From an uncultured Ruminococcus sp. (GTDB lineage: Bacteria > Bacillota > Clostridia > Lachnospirales > Lachnospiraceae), in assembly GCA_934359255.1 (NCBI GenBank), contig CAKRLG010000001.1, positions 170,031 to 234,030 on the forward strand: a stretch of DNA of 64,000 bases. Reading direction: 5' to 3'. Of the stretch, positions 35,180 to 44,650 are shown piece by piece (position 1 is the stretch's first letter; every line of letters begins with the position of its first letter). The notes under the pieces were generated by a model. It searched no databases. It saw only the letters and a list, made by a program, of their open reading frames with translations, and was not told where the DNA came from. The translations under genes were made by a program, and so were the position numbers.

Positions 35180-37336
35180 TTATTCCCAGAAAATGTAGCT
35201 TCCTGGCCCCACAGCATATTCTTTTTTTCCGATTACAATCTGCGCCGGAACCGGTGTTACAATCTCGTACCGAATCGCACCGTCTGTGTGCGTCCACCGG
35301 GAACTGATCTTTCCGTGTCTGGTCTCAATCGATGCTCCAAGCCACTCCAGCTGTGTTCCCGGTTTCGGATGGATCCTCACTTTTTCAAATCCCGGATATT
35401 CTTCCACCACCCGGATTCCTGCTGCCTGTTCATAGATCCAGTCTGCCACAGATCCATATGCATAGTGATTAAATGAATTCATATCTGTACTCCAGAATTC
35501 TCCGTTTTCCATAATGCCATCCCAGTGTTCCCAGATGGTTGTCGCACCTTTTCCTACGGCATAGAGCCAGGATGGGTATTCTTTTCTGCATAACAGCGTA
35601 TAGGCAAGATCCGTATGTCCATAATCGCTCAGCACATGCAGGATATACGGTGTTCCGACGAATCCTGTCCGCATCTGACAGCCGTCTTTTTTGATCATCT
35701 GTGCCAGTGCATCCGCTGTTTTCTGACAGTCTTCTGCCAGCCCGAACTGTACCGCCAGAATATGTTCCGTCTGTGTCCGGTACTCCGGATACGTGTTTCG
35801 GAAGGTCTCCACAATTTTTTCATGAAGCTTTTCATAAGCCGCTACATCTTCTCCGATCACACGTCCTGCCTTTATTACAAGTTCTGTGGAATGTGCATAG
35901 AATGCAGACGCAATAAACTCTTCTCTGCTCGATCCCTTATAGCTTCCCTGCAGTGCATCCAGCCCGAGCCAGTCACCGAAGTGTTCTCCACCGGTCCACA
36001 GATTTGGGGTTGTTGTGTGATTCGTCACATAATCCACCCATTTTTTCATGCTGTTAAACTGATCTTTTAAGATCTGTGAATTGCCATAAGTCTGGTAGAT
36101 CTGCCACGGACAGATCGTCGCCGCATCCGCCCAAGCAGCGCTGGCATTTCCGCCAACCAGATAATCCGGAACCACATGACCTACTGCGCCGTCCTCCATC
36201 TGATCCGCTGCCAGATCGTGCAGCCATTTCGTAAAGAACCGTTCCACATCAAAATTATAGCTTGCTGTTTTGGTAAATACCTGCGCATCCCCGGTCCAGC
36301 CAAGCCGTTCGTCACGCTGCGGGCAGTCTGTCGGCACATCCAGGAAGTTGCCTCTTTGTCCCCAGAAGATATTGGAGATCAGCTGATTCAGAGCCGGATC
36401 CGAAGTCTGGATCATTCCTGTTTTTCGGATGTTAGAGTACACAGCGATTCCCCGGAACTGTTCCGGTGCTGCGTCTTTCGGAAATTCATCCAGTAAAAGA
36501 TACCGGAAACCAAAAAACGTCAACGCAGGATGCCAGGTCTGTGTTCCCTCGCTGCAGATATAATTTATCTCCGCTTTTGCACTTCTGTAATTTGCATTGT
36601 AGAAATTTCCTTCTGCATCCAACACTTCTCCGTGAAGAATATGGATCCGGTCACCTGCATGGGCATCTACGGTAAATTCCACATATCCGGTAATCTCCTG
36701 TCCAAAATCCACGACCAGCTCTCCCGCCGGGGTGCGGAAAACAGATTTTGCTGCCACCACTTCCTGCTCCCGGATCTCTTCCCCTTCCTGCGGAATCAGA
36801 ATCTCTTTTGACCATTCGAATTCTTTTACTGTATTCCACTCTTTCGTCACAAAAGTGTCATCACAGAACTCCCCGTCGTAAATCTCACTGAAACGAATCC
36901 TGCTTTCTCCCCATATCCAGCTCTGATCCGTTACGATTACTTCTTCACTTCCATCCATGTATACAATATGCACTTCTCCAAGAATACCTCCCGGACGCCC
37001 CATTCTTTGCAGCTTGTCAGATGTGTCCTGCCATCCGGGCATCGGGGAGCGAAACCACCCTTTCCCAAGTGTTACGGTAAGTTCATTTTTCTTTCCCACC
37101 AGATCTGTAATGTCATATTCCTGGTACTGCAATCTTTTATCATAAGCCGTCCACCCCGGTGCCAGCACATAATTTCCAACTCTTTTTCCATTCAGATGTG
37201 CCTCATACACTCCCAGCGCCGTCAGATATAAAGTCGCACGTTCTACCTTCTTTTCCGTCTTCCATCCCTTTCGAAAAACCGGACACACCCCACCGGTATC
37301 TTCCGAAGTCCGGATCCATTTTGCCTGAAACTCCAT
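35180..37336 (-). CDS. Alpha-L-rhamnosidase, GH78, cytoplasmic (second copy)
   Basis: 718 aa from ATG 37336 with GGGAGG; the frame opens six codons upstream. The domains match the first copy: an N-terminal beta-sandwich (KWIRTSEDT, GWTAYDKRLQYQEYDITDL), then the barrel with DVPTDCPQRDERLGWTGD (about residue 335), which is the canonical GH78 active-site signature, and a C-terminal beta domain. No signal peptide. Two GH78 genes on opposite strands 3 kb apart suggest distinct rhamnoside linkages or an old duplication. Confidence 0.94.
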   Translation of the reverse strand: MEFQAKWIRTSEDTGGVCPVFRKGWKTEKKVERATLYLTALGVYEAHLNGKRVGNYVLAPGWTAYDKRLQYQEYDITDLVGKKNELTVTLGKGWFRSPMPGWQDTSDKLQRMGRPGGILGEVHIVYMDGSEEVIVTDQSWIWGESRIRFSEIYDGEFCDDTFVTKEWNTVKEFEWSKEILIPQEGEEIREQEVVAAKSVFRTPAGELVVDFGQEITGYVEFTVDAHAGDRIHILHGEVLDAEGNFYNANYRSAKAEINYICSEGTQTWHPALTFFGFRYLLLDEFPKDAAPEQFRGIAVYSNIRKTGMIQTSDPALNQLISNIFWGQRGNFLDVPTDCPQRDERLGWTGDAQVFTKTASYNFDVERFFTKWLHDLAADQMEDGAVGHVVPDYLVGGNASAAWADAATICPWQIYQTYGNSQILKDQFNSMKKWVDYVTNHTTTPNLWTGGEHFGDWLGLDALQGSYKGSSREEFIASAFYAHSTELVIKAGRVIGEDVAAYEKLHEKIVETFRNTYPEYRTQTEHILAVQFGLAEDCQKTADALAQMIKKDGCQMRTGFVGTPYILHVLSDYGHTDLAYTLLCRKEYPSWLYAVGKGATTIWEHWDGIMENGEFWSTDMNSFNHYAYGSVADWIYEQAAGIRVVEEYPGFEKVRIHPKPGTQLEWLGASIETRHGKISSRWTHTDGAIRYEIVTPVPAQIVIGKKEYAVGPGSYIFWE

Positions 37337-37431
37337 AGTTCTACCTCCCACCAACTACTGCATTTATACAGTTTCTCTTATAACTTAGTGTACAACTTTT
37401 TCGCCATAACAGGAATATCTTTCATGGCCTT

Positions 37432-37581
37432 TTATCCACTTTTCCCATCTCTTCTACAAATATTTCTTCCGTCTTCGATCATTTCATCTACTGCCTGACA
37501 CATATCAATTTCTTCCTCTTCTTCTGATATTGTAATCGGTGTATTTGTTATCTTCTGGAAATATATAAAAGCATTGAAACT
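37432..37581 (-). pseudogene. Possible C-terminal remnant of an Rpn/PD-(D/E)XK nuclease-like gene
   Basis: A 49-codon open stretch without a start, ending SEEEEEIDMCQAVDEMIEDG and then ~11 residues to a stop. Acidic helices ending MCxAxxxMIEDGR resemble the tail of Rpn-family (transposase-31-like) nucleases, which leave many decayed copies in Lachnospiraceae genomes. An in-frame stop lies just upstream. The assignment is tentative. Confidence 0.35.
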
Positions 37582-37704
37582 TCTCCGAATATGGCATCAA
37601 GATATGTTTTTAGAAATGATAATTGAATTCCTCAATGAATGGAAATAGTATGCTTTGCAGTTATATTAACACCTGCTGATTTTTTTGTCTATCTCATTTT
37701 TCAA

Positions 37705-37733
37705 GAGGCGATGGATTTTCTTTCCACCGCCTC
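37705..37733 (-). terminator. Terminator-like hairpin after the GH42 gene
   Basis: GAGGCGGTGG / CCATCGCCTC stem with 9-nt loop, 12 bp after the stop. The run after it on minus is TTGAAAAA, so termination may be weak; on plus it is followed by TTTT. Confidence 0.4.
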
Positions 37734-37744
37734 TTTTCACACCC

Positions 37745-39784
37745 TTATTTCAGTACTCTTACCTCAAACGGTTTCAGCACAACCGTACCGCTCACTTTTT
37801 CACCTGTATACAGATCCGTCATCTCTTCTTTAACCTGGATCTCGGCTTCTGCATCTTTGTAGTTCAGAACGAAGCAATACTCGGTATCGTCTTTCTTTCT
37901 TACAGCCAGTTCGCAGGTTTCCGGGATCTCCAGTTTTGCTTTGTATGGATCTTTCACACCCAGTTTCTCCAGGAATACTTCTGCTGTTTCCTCTGAGAAT
38001 GCTGCGCCGAAGTAATATACGGTTCCTTCTCCGTAAGTATTCTTAATCAGTCCAGGTTCTCCTTCATAATAGCAGTTCTCGTATCTTCCAAGAACTTCTG
38101 CATGTTCACCTACTGCTGCCAGCTGATCGTTAAATACAGCAGCTTCCAGCTTCGTGCCATCCCAGTCGATCACGATATCTTTGTTGTCCGGGGATACCAG
38201 TGTGTATTCCGGAATATCCACACCGCTCATCTCGGCAAATTTGCCCGGCAGTTTGTCCATGACACAACGGCCGTACATATCTTTGTATCCGCTTCTGCAA
38301 CCCAGAACCAGGCAGCCGCCATTCTTTACATACTCTTCCAGTACGGCTTTTCTCTCCTCTGAGATCAGTACCGGATGCGGGTAGAACAGTACGCTATATG
38401 GTTTCAGGTCTTCTGCGGTTACATCATCGCGCAGATAGATATAATCCATCGGTGTATGGGTTCTCTGTGCAGCTTCGAAGATGCCAAGCTGGCTCTTCCA
38501 CTCTACTTTTTCATGCCATACATCCAGCTGGCTGTCCCATGCGTTGTCATAGTCTTTCAGGAAACCAACTTTTGCTTCATACTTGGAGCCTGCAAGCTCA
38601 GACAGTTTCTGGAATTTCTCATGAACCGATTTGACTTCTGCCAGTCTGCGGTTGTCTCTTCCGGAATAATCCAGGATACCATGCCAGTAAATCTCGGTAC
38701 CGTAAGTACAGGTTCTCCAGCGAAAATAGCTGACATAGTCTGCACCATGTGCTACGCTCTGCATCGTCCACAGTGTCATCTGTCCAGGCTTCGGAGTCGG
38801 AGCTACCATACCGGTGTTCCATCCGTTGGCTCCGGACTGCTGCTCCATGATACCGAAGTTTTTCGATACCGCACGGACTTCCGACAGATTCCGGCTCCAC
38901 ATCCGGTCTTTCAGGAACTGATCCGGCTGATACATATCCAGACAATATGCAAAGTTTGGATAGGAATCATAGGTCATAAAGTCCAGGCTTTCCTGCGTCA
39001 TTCTCTGGTTGTCCAGATTACCGAACAATCCGTTGGTAGTCACAAAATCACCAGGTTTGATATATTTTCGGATAATATCACTTTGTAGCTTTGCAAATCT
39101 GCAGGCACTGTCTGATACAAATCTGGTATAATCCAGTACTTCATGCGGATTGGTATTGTTGCGCAGTGTTGTTCTCGGCACATGCACTTCCTCAAAGCTG
39201 TTATAGGTCTGGTTCCAGAAGTTTGTTCCCCATGCATCATTCAGAGCATCGATGCTTCCATATTTTTTCATCAGGAATTTTCGGAAAGCAATCGTGTCAC
39301 TTTCGGAATAAAATTCATCTTTCTCACAGTTGATCTCATTATCGATCTGCCATCCGATAATCGCCGGATGCTTTGCATAGTGAGATGCAGATTTTTCTAC
39401 AATAATTCTGGTCAATTCCTGATATTTGGGTGAATTATAATTATAATGACGCCGTCCACCATGGCGATAAAGAACACCATCTATATTGGCATTCAGCACT
39501 TCCGGATATTTCTCTGTCAGCCATGCCGGCGGAGTTGCTGTCGGCGTACAAAAGATGACTTTCATCCCCATCTCCTCTGCCAGATCCAGGAATTTATCAT
39601 AAAAGTCGTAATTAAATACCCCTTCATACCGCTCTATTTTGCTCCATGCAAATTCCGCAATTCGAATCACCTCAATACCATTTTCCAACATTCTTCTCAA
39701 ATCGTCACGCCAGAGACTCTCATCCCAGTGTTCTGGATAATAACAAGTCCCCAATACCAGTCTTTCGCCATTAATGATCTCCAT
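37745..39784 (-). CDS. Beta-galactosidase, GH42
   Basis: 679 aa, normal GH42 length. N-terminal TIM barrel with GTCYYPEHWDESLWRDDLRR, acid/base Glu in IGWQIDNEINCE (about residue 145) and nucleophile Glu in IMEQQSGANGW (about residue 310). A trimerisation domain (VLFYPHPVLISEE) and a C-terminal beta domain follow. No signal peptide. ATG with AAGGAGAGG. It follows the ABC transporter genes by 78 bp, so it most likely cleaves the galactoside that the transporter imports. Confidence 0.94.
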   Translation of the reverse strand: MEIINGERLVLGTCYYPEHWDESLWRDDLRRMLENGIEVIRIAEFAWSKIERYEGVFNYDFYDKFLDLAEEMGMKVIFCTPTATPPAWLTEKYPEVLNANIDGVLYRHGGRRHYNYNSPKYQELTRIIVEKSASHYAKHPAIIGWQIDNEINCEKDEFYSESDTIAFRKFLMKKYGSIDALNDAWGTNFWNQTYNSFEEVHVPRTTLRNNTNPHEVLDYTRFVSDSACRFAKLQSDIIRKYIKPGDFVTTNGLFGNLDNQRMTQESLDFMTYDSYPNFAYCLDMYQPDQFLKDRMWSRNLSEVRAVSKNFGIMEQQSGANGWNTGMVAPTPKPGQMTLWTMQSVAHGADYVSYFRWRTCTYGTEIYWHGILDYSGRDNRRLAEVKSVHEKFQKLSELAGSKYEAKVGFLKDYDNAWDSQLDVWHEKVEWKSQLGIFEAAQRTHTPMDYIYLRDDVTAEDLKPYSVLFYPHPVLISEERKAVLEEYVKNGGCLVLGCRSGYKDMYGRCVMDKLPGKFAEMSGVDIPEYTLVSPDNKDIVIDWDGTKLEAAVFNDQLAAVGEHAEVLGRYENCYYEGEPGLIKNTYGEGTVYYFGAAFSEETAEVFLEKLGVKDPYKAKLEIPETCELAVRKKDDTEYCFVLNYKDAEAEIQVKEEMTDLYTGEKVSGTVVLKPFEVRVLK

Positions 39785-39862
39785 AGATTCCTCTCCTTTT
39801 CGATTATCTTTATATATAATAATATTTGTTGTCGCCGCAAATGTAAAGAACCATACAACCGT

Positions 39863-40747
39863 TTATTCTTTCACTGCACCAGATGTCAGACCTGACATGA
39901 AGAACTTAGATGCACTTAAGAATGCGATCAACAGCGGAAGAACCGCGCAAGTACTTGCAAACATCAGTGCGCCGTAGTCGGTACCACGGTCACCAACCAT
40001 GGTCTTCAGCATCAGCGGCAAAGTCATTTTTTCCGGTCTTCTCAAGATCATCAGAGGCTGCATGAAATCATTCCATACGTTTACGAACTGCATGATACCC
40101 AGAGAAGCATAAGCAGGTTTCAGGATTGGTGCGATAACACGGAAAAAGATTGTCCACTCACTACATCCGTCGATTCGAGCTGCTTCGATCAGAGATACTG
40201 GTACGTTGTTCTGGCAGTACTGTCTCATCCAGAAGATACCAAACGCGTTGGCACAGCTCGGAATGATCAGAGCCTGGAAGCTGTTTAACCAGCCCAGTTT
40301 GGACATCATGATGAACCACGGGATGATACCTGCAGTCCACGGAACCATCATGGTTCCCAGAAGAATCGCAAACAGAACTTTTTTTCCAGGGAACTGATAT
40401 ACGGAGAATGCATATCCACCGATGGAACAGAAGAACAGCACCAGGATAACATTACCGAAAGTTACGATACAGCTGTTCAGGAAGGACAGCGGGAAGTTTA
40501 CTGCTGCTACCATGTTGTGGAAGTTTGTTACCAGGTTTGTTCCAAACCACAGAGCCGGCGGAAAAGAATAAATTTCACTGGTTGTGTGGGTTGCCATAAC
40601 GAACATCATATAGAACGGAACCAGCATGATCAGTGCAATCAGTCCCAGAACAATATATAAGGAGATTTTCTTTCCAATCGGATGAATCTTGGCAATCACG
40701 ATTAAGATAACGGCTAACGCTAAAAGTAAAATTAATAATGTTTTCAT
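39863..40747 (-). CDS. Sugar ABC transporter permease, MalG-type
   Basis: 294 aa, six predicted helices. The EAA loop EAARIDGCSEWTIFFRVIAP (about residue 195) is the NBD-contacting motif of CUT1 permeases. Ends with a short polar tail. ATG overlaps the partner permease stop by 4 bp (ATGA). No ATP-binding subunit is in the window, so a shared MsmK-type ATPase is expected from elsewhere. Confidence 0.93.
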   Translation of the reverse strand: MKTLLILLLALAVILIVIAKIHPIGKKISLYIVLGLIALIMLVPFYMMFVMATHTTSEIYSFPPALWFGTNLVTNFHNMVAAVNFPLSFLNSCIVTFGNVILVLFFCSIGGYAFSVYQFPGKKVLFAILLGTMMVPWTAGIIPWFIMMSKLGWLNSFQALIIPSCANAFGIFWMRQYCQNNVPVSLIEAARIDGCSEWTIFFRVIAPILKPAYASLGIMQFVNVWNDFMQPLMILRRPEKMTLPLMLKTMVGDRGTDYGALMFASTCAVLPLLIAFLSASKFFMSGLTSGAVKE

Positions 40748-41679
40748 TTACCGTATTTCCTCCTTCCTGTTTCTTTCTCTTCTGAAAATTTGTTAACAAA
40801 GATAGAGATCACAACAATCATGATTGTGATTACATATGCACAAGCAGATGCATATCCATAGGAGTTTCCACCCTGCGGAGCTTTATTTAACAGATACATC
40901 ATCAGTGTCAGACCGCCGTTGTTGATACCACCGGTCCAGCTGGAGTTTGTCAGGATGAACGGTTCTGTGAACAGGTTGAACATACCGATACTGGACTGTA
41001 CGATTGTAAATACGATGATTGGTTTTAACAGAGGGATAACAATGCTGAACAAAACTCTTGTGTTCGAAGCACCGTCGATCTTGGCTGCTTCATAGATATC
41101 ACCACTGATACCCTGCATACCTGCCAGATAGATAACCATGTTCCAGCCTACCCATTTCCATGCGAACATAACAATAACGGCTACTTTGATCAGACTTCCG
41201 TCTCCGCCCAGCCAGTTGATATTTTTACCACCGAACAGGCTCAGGAACCAGTTGATGACACCATAGTTATTTCCAAACATGGTCTGGAAGATAATAGAGA
41301 TAGCAACAGAACTTGTTACCATCGGCATAAAGTAAATAGTCTTAAAAATGTTTTCACCTTTTACCAGTTTGGAGTTCAGGATATAAGCCAGTGCGAGACC
41401 TCCAAGCAGAATCGGAATATGTGCGATGATACCGATCAGCAGTGTGTTGGATAATGCTTTCCAGAACAGTGGATCCTTGAACAGGTTGATGTAGTTGGTC
41501 ACTCCGTTAAAGTGCATCGGTCCGATACCGTCCCACCGGAGGAAACTCAGTCCGAATCCGGCTACGATAGGGAACAGACCGAAAATTGCAAATAAGATAT
41601 AAAATGGTGTGATGTACGCATACGCCACTTTATTTTGTTTTAATGTGTAAACAAACCCTTTTTTCTTTTTTGTTTTCAA
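40744..41679 (-). CDS. Sugar ABC transporter permease, MalF-type
   Basis: 311 aa starting at TTG 41679, which has GGAGG eight bases upstream; no ATG fits as well. Lysine-rich N-terminus, six helices, and the EAA loop EAAKIDGASNTRVLFSIVIP near residue 200. A 109-bp gap with a stable hairpin (41715-41761) separates it from the binding-protein gene. Confidence 0.93.
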   Translation of the reverse strand: MKTKKKKGFVYTLKQNKVAYAYITPFYILFAIFGLFPIVAGFGLSFLRWDGIGPMHFNGVTNYINLFKDPLFWKALSNTLLIGIIAHIPILLGGLALAYILNSKLVKGENIFKTIYFMPMVTSSVAISIIFQTMFGNNYGVINWFLSLFGGKNINWLGGDGSLIKVAVIVMFAWKWVGWNMVIYLAGMQGISGDIYEAAKIDGASNTRVLFSIVIPLLKPIIVFTIVQSSIGMFNLFTEPFILTNSSWTGGINNGGLTLMMYLLNKAPQGGNSYGYASACAYVITIMIVVISIFVNKFSEEKETGRRKYGK

Positions 41680-41714
41680 AAGTGATCCTCCTTCCGTCCA
41701 TCAGTATTTTTACT

Positions 41715-41761
41715 CAACATCAGCCGCCAACCGGACGATTCCGATGCAGCGGCCGATGTTG
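41715..41761 (-). promoter_or_regulatory. Intercistronic hairpin between binding-protein and permease genes
   Basis: CAACATCGGCCGC / GCGGCTGATGTTG, 13-bp stem with one G-U pair, 28 bp after the binding-protein stop. Such stems raise binding-protein mRNA levels over permease mRNA. Only a weak T-run follows. Confidence 0.6.
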
Positions 41762-41788
41762 ATTTTTTAATTTTTACTGATTTACTTC

Positions 41789-43165
41789 TTATTTGTCCCA
41801 AACGCCTGCGTCTTTCAGTACCTGAATCTGCTGTTCTTTTACTTCTGCAGTTGCTGCTTCGATATCAGATTTTACCAAATCACGGATACCTTCTGCATCC
41901 AGTCCCTGTTCCAGTCCGGAGTTTACAGATGTGTAGATACATCCATCAGCTGCTGAATCCATCATGGTTGTGTTTACAGGCTGCAGTTCTGTTGCAATTT
42001 CAGCCCACAGTTTTTTCGGCTGCTGTCCGCTGAAGTAATCATCTGTTGCATCATAGATAGAAGCATCTTCATATGCAGGTGTGTAAGCCGGGAAGTAATC
42101 TACAGCCTGGAAGATGTCGTTCTGACCTTCTTTTGTTGCCATCATGTATTTTACGAATGCCCAGGCTGCTGCTTTGTTCTTGCTCTGTTCCGGAATTACC
42201 AGGAAAGATCCACCCCAGTTGGAAGCTTTTACACCACCAGGGATCTTAGCAACACCCCATTTTCCAGAAGCGTCCGGAGCATAGTCAGTTTTCAGGAATC
42301 CACCGAACCATCCGCCAGAGATAACAGATGCCACACTGCCGTCAGCGTAAGCTGCTTTTGCTTCGGTACTCCACATATCAACGTTCATATCCAGACCTTC
42401 TTCACGCATCTTGATGACTGCGTTCAGGCAATCCAGGTCGCCGTCTCTTTCAACCTGCAGGTTCAGGTCTTCGTCATAGAAATCTCTGTTACAGAACAGT
42501 TCATAATACAGATATGCTGCATCTGGTAACAGCCAGCGTTTTCCAGGAATATTTACTTTTCTTGCTACTTCCAGTACGCCGTCCCATGTGCTCATCAGTT
42601 CAGCAACTTCATCCGGATCGGTCGGAAGTCCACATTCTTCAAAGATATCGGTACGATAGAAGTAGGTTGTTGGTCCTACATCCCAAGGAATCAGACGCAT
42701 TGCAGTTCCGTCTGCAGACTGGCACTGATCCCATTTGAATGCTACGAAGTCATCTTTCAGCTCGCCTGCATTGTATGGCTCATCCAGCAGGTTTGTTAAT
42801 GCGGAGGAGTCACGATACTGAGCAACATAAGCACCCTCTACCATGGCAACATCCGGAGCGCCGTCACCTGCGGACAGGGATGTCTGCAGTGCCTGATGAT
42901 GTGCTGTTGTATCTGTAAACTGCCACTCTACTTCGATATTTGGATATTCTTTGTTAAATCCATCCATAGCTGCTTTGAAACCATCATCTCCAGATGGCCA
43001 TCCGCCTACTGTAATTGTACCTTTGATGCTTTCCGGATCTGAAAAATCTGCCTCTGAAACATCATCGCCACCTCCGTTGGAGCCTCCACAAGCTGCAAGT
43101 CCAATCGTCATGGTTGCTGCCATAACACATGCTAAACCTTTCTTAATCATATTTCTTTTTTTCAT
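41789..43165 (-). CDS. Extracellular sugar-binding lipoprotein
   Basis: 458 aa. Lipoprotein signal: KKR start, hydrophobic stretch and lipobox LAAC with Cys at residue 26, then a flexible GGSNGGG linker. The mature part is a CUT1-type binding protein (ITVGGWPSGDDGFKAAMDGF, later WAFVKYMMATKEGQ). ATG with AGGAGGT, 20 bp after the lacI-type gene. Ligand is probably a galactoside, judged from the GH42 gene in the operon. Confidence 0.93.
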   Translation of the reverse strand: MKKRNMIKKGLACVMAATMTIGLAACGGSNGGGDDVSEADFSDPESIKGTITVGGWPSGDDGFKAAMDGFNKEYPNIEVEWQFTDTTAHHQALQTSLSAGDGAPDVAMVEGAYVAQYRDSSALTNLLDEPYNAGELKDDFVAFKWDQCQSADGTAMRLIPWDVGPTTYFYRTDIFEECGLPTDPDEVAELMSTWDGVLEVARKVNIPGKRWLLPDAAYLYYELFCNRDFYDEDLNLQVERDGDLDCLNAVIKMREEGLDMNVDMWSTEAKAAYADGSVASVISGGWFGGFLKTDYAPDASGKWGVAKIPGGVKASNWGGSFLVIPEQSKNKAAAWAFVKYMMATKEGQNDIFQAVDYFPAYTPAYEDASIYDATDDYFSGQQPKKLWAEIATELQPVNTTMMDSAADGCIYTSVNSGLEQGLDAEGIRDLVKSDIEAATAEVKEQQIQVLKDAGVWDK

Positions 43166-43185
43166 ACACTGACCTCCTGTGTTTT

Positions 43186-44265
43186 CTAAACACGTAGATT
43201 CTTTACACTTTCTCCCAGCTGCAATTTAGGTTTAATATGCACCATATATCTTTTATTGGTTTTCTCAATCATATCAATCAAAATATTGGCACATTCTTGT
43301 CCCTGTTTTTGCGGAAACATATTAATTGTGGTAAGGGTAGGGGAAAGATACTTCCTGGTTCCTGTTCCGTCTATTCCCATCACAGAAACCTGCTCCGGTA
43401 CATGGACGCCCATCTCCTGAAATCCTCTTATCATTCCTATCGCAAATTCATCATTGAAACTGATGATTGCTGTCGCATCCAGCTTTCTCTCTGTAAAGAC
43501 CTGTGCTGCAAGTTTTCCCTTTCCGAAAAAATCCTCTTCGGTATGGATACTGTTTCCCGGTATATCCTCGGAAAACGGAAGTATTCTGGGATCATTTTTC
43601 ATCTCATTTTTATGAATGGCCAATAGATATTTTTCCCACCCTATGTTCCCGGTAAATTTTTTGATATAATCTTTCCAGGCCAGATACCTGGAATTGTAAT
43701 TATTCCTGTCATAGGGAAATCCATATGCTATCATCTTATGTCCCATGCTGTTCAGATACTTCAGTGCAATCTCCATCGCCCGGTACATATCCGCTTCTAC
43801 CAGTGGCACCGATTTGGGAATATCCACGACATTACAGTAAGAAGCACTTACCACCGGAAGATAATAATTCTTACCGCCCTGCTTCATGTAATAACTTGTC
43901 ATGTCTTCGTTCGGCATAATGATTCCGTCAACCATCGTATCCTTGATTCTGTCAAATTCTATGATGCCGCTGATGGTTACCAGATATCCTCGTGCATTCG
44001 CCGCTTCACACATACCCCGGTACATATCCACATAGTACTCGTTGCTTAAGTCTTTACAATAATATAAAAGCTGTTTTGTTCTGCGCTCCTGTAGGCTCAT
44101 CGCCACAGGCTGCGGAACATAGCCAAGCTTTTCTGCTGTCTCTATGATTTTTCTTCGCTTGCTCTCCTCCACATATCCGCTATTATTTAATGCTCTTGAT
44201 ACTACCGATATAGAAACCTCACATAATTTTGCAATGTCTTTTCTTGTAACTGGTTTCTTGTCCAT
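43186..44265 (-). CDS. LacI-family transcriptional regulator of the galactoside operon
   Basis: 359 aa from ATG 44265 (AAGGAG further upstream, GGAAGAG close). HTH reads RKDIAKLCEVSISVVSRALN (residues ~7-26), with NSGYVEESKRRKI after it. The C-terminal effector domain has the usual PBP fold (ATAIISFNDEFAIGMIRGFQ). First gene of a five-gene unit with binding protein, two permeases and GH42. Candidate operator is a perfect 18-bp palindrome at 44389-44406. Confidence 0.93.
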   Translation of the reverse strand: MDKKPVTRKDIAKLCEVSISVVSRALNNSGYVEESKRRKIIETAEKLGYVPQPVAMSLQERRTKQLLYYCKDLSNEYYVDMYRGMCEAANARGYLVTISGIIEFDRIKDTMVDGIIMPNEDMTSYYMKQGGKNYYLPVVSASYCNVVDIPKSVPLVEADMYRAMEIALKYLNSMGHKMIAYGFPYDRNNYNSRYLAWKDYIKKFTGNIGWEKYLLAIHKNEMKNDPRILPFSEDIPGNSIHTEEDFFGKGKLAAQVFTERKLDATAIISFNDEFAIGMIRGFQEMGVHVPEQVSVMGIDGTGTRKYLSPTLTTINMFPQKQGQECANILIDMIEKTNKRYMVHIKPKLQLGESVKNLRV

Positions 44266-44349
44266 ATCTCTTCCACTCCTTGTCTTTTTGTGCACTTTAT
44301 ACAACAAGAGTTGGTTTTTCACATCCGTACTAGTACTTTTGATGCCTTT

Positions 44350-44378
44350 ATTTTATTTCACCATCGTCTTGTTGTCCA
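44350..44378 (-). promoter_or_regulatory. Candidate sigma-A promoter of the lacI-binding protein-permease-GH42 operon
   Basis: Minus strand: TGGACA (44373-44378), 17-bp spacer, TAAAAT (44350-44355), 84 bp upstream of the start codon. Confidence 0.55.
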
Positions 44379-44388
44379 TATCGCTACA

Positions 44389-44406
44389 TGTGGTCGCGCG
44401 ACCACA
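44389..44406. promoter_or_regulatory. Perfect 18-bp palindrome, candidate LacI operator
   Basis: TGTGGTCGC followed by its exact complement GCGACCACA, with a central CpG as in LacI/GalR operators. It lies 10 bp upstream of the -35, a position that suits activation or looping with a second site. Confidence 0.6.
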
Positions 44407-44521
44407 GTGATTATTTTGTCATTTTTATCATTTTTTTGTGCGATTTGACTATTTCTTCATATGTTTTATATGCATTTTTACGATAATCTTTGCATTTTTT
44501 AGTATATACAAGTTATAGAAA

Positions 44522-44557
44522 AAAGCATACATGTGTATCAAAATACATGTATGCTTT
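44522..44557 (-). terminator. Intrinsic terminator of the Hsp70/J/PHP operon
   Basis: AAAGCATACATGT / ACATGTATGCTTT 13-bp stem with 10-nt loop, followed by TTTTTC on the minus strand, about 94 bp after the PHP gene stop. Confidence 0.8.
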
Positions 44558-44575
44558 CCGCTTTTTTATTATTTT

Positions 44576-44600
44576 GTAACTGTTCAGTACCCGCAGTTAC
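44576..44600. repeat. Short hairpin repeat, copy 1
   Basis: GTAACTG-TTCAGTACC-x2-CAGTTAC; the arms pair perfectly. The same hairpin with a 2-nt longer loop lies at 59486-59512. In both places it follows a gene end. Confidence 0.55.
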
Positions 44601-44650
44601 ATTTATTTAACTCATTGCTCATATACGCAGAAACCGAAGTTTTTTCCCTT

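Larger units (their letters stand above)
37337..37744. other. Intergenic region between two glycosidase genes
   Basis: 408 bp with no intact gene. It holds the GH78 leader (no convincing promoter found), the remnant at 37432-37581 and the terminator-like hairpin of the GH42 gene at 37705-37733. Confidence 0.6.
44266..44650. other. Intergenic region upstream of the galactoside operon
   Basis: 385 bp, very AT-rich apart from the palindromic operator. It holds the operon promoter (44350-44378), an upstream palindrome (44389-44406), a GTACTAGTAC palindrome (44326-44335), the terminator of the chaperone operon (44522-44557) and a repeated hairpin (44576-44600). No gene is seen. Confidence 0.7.
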
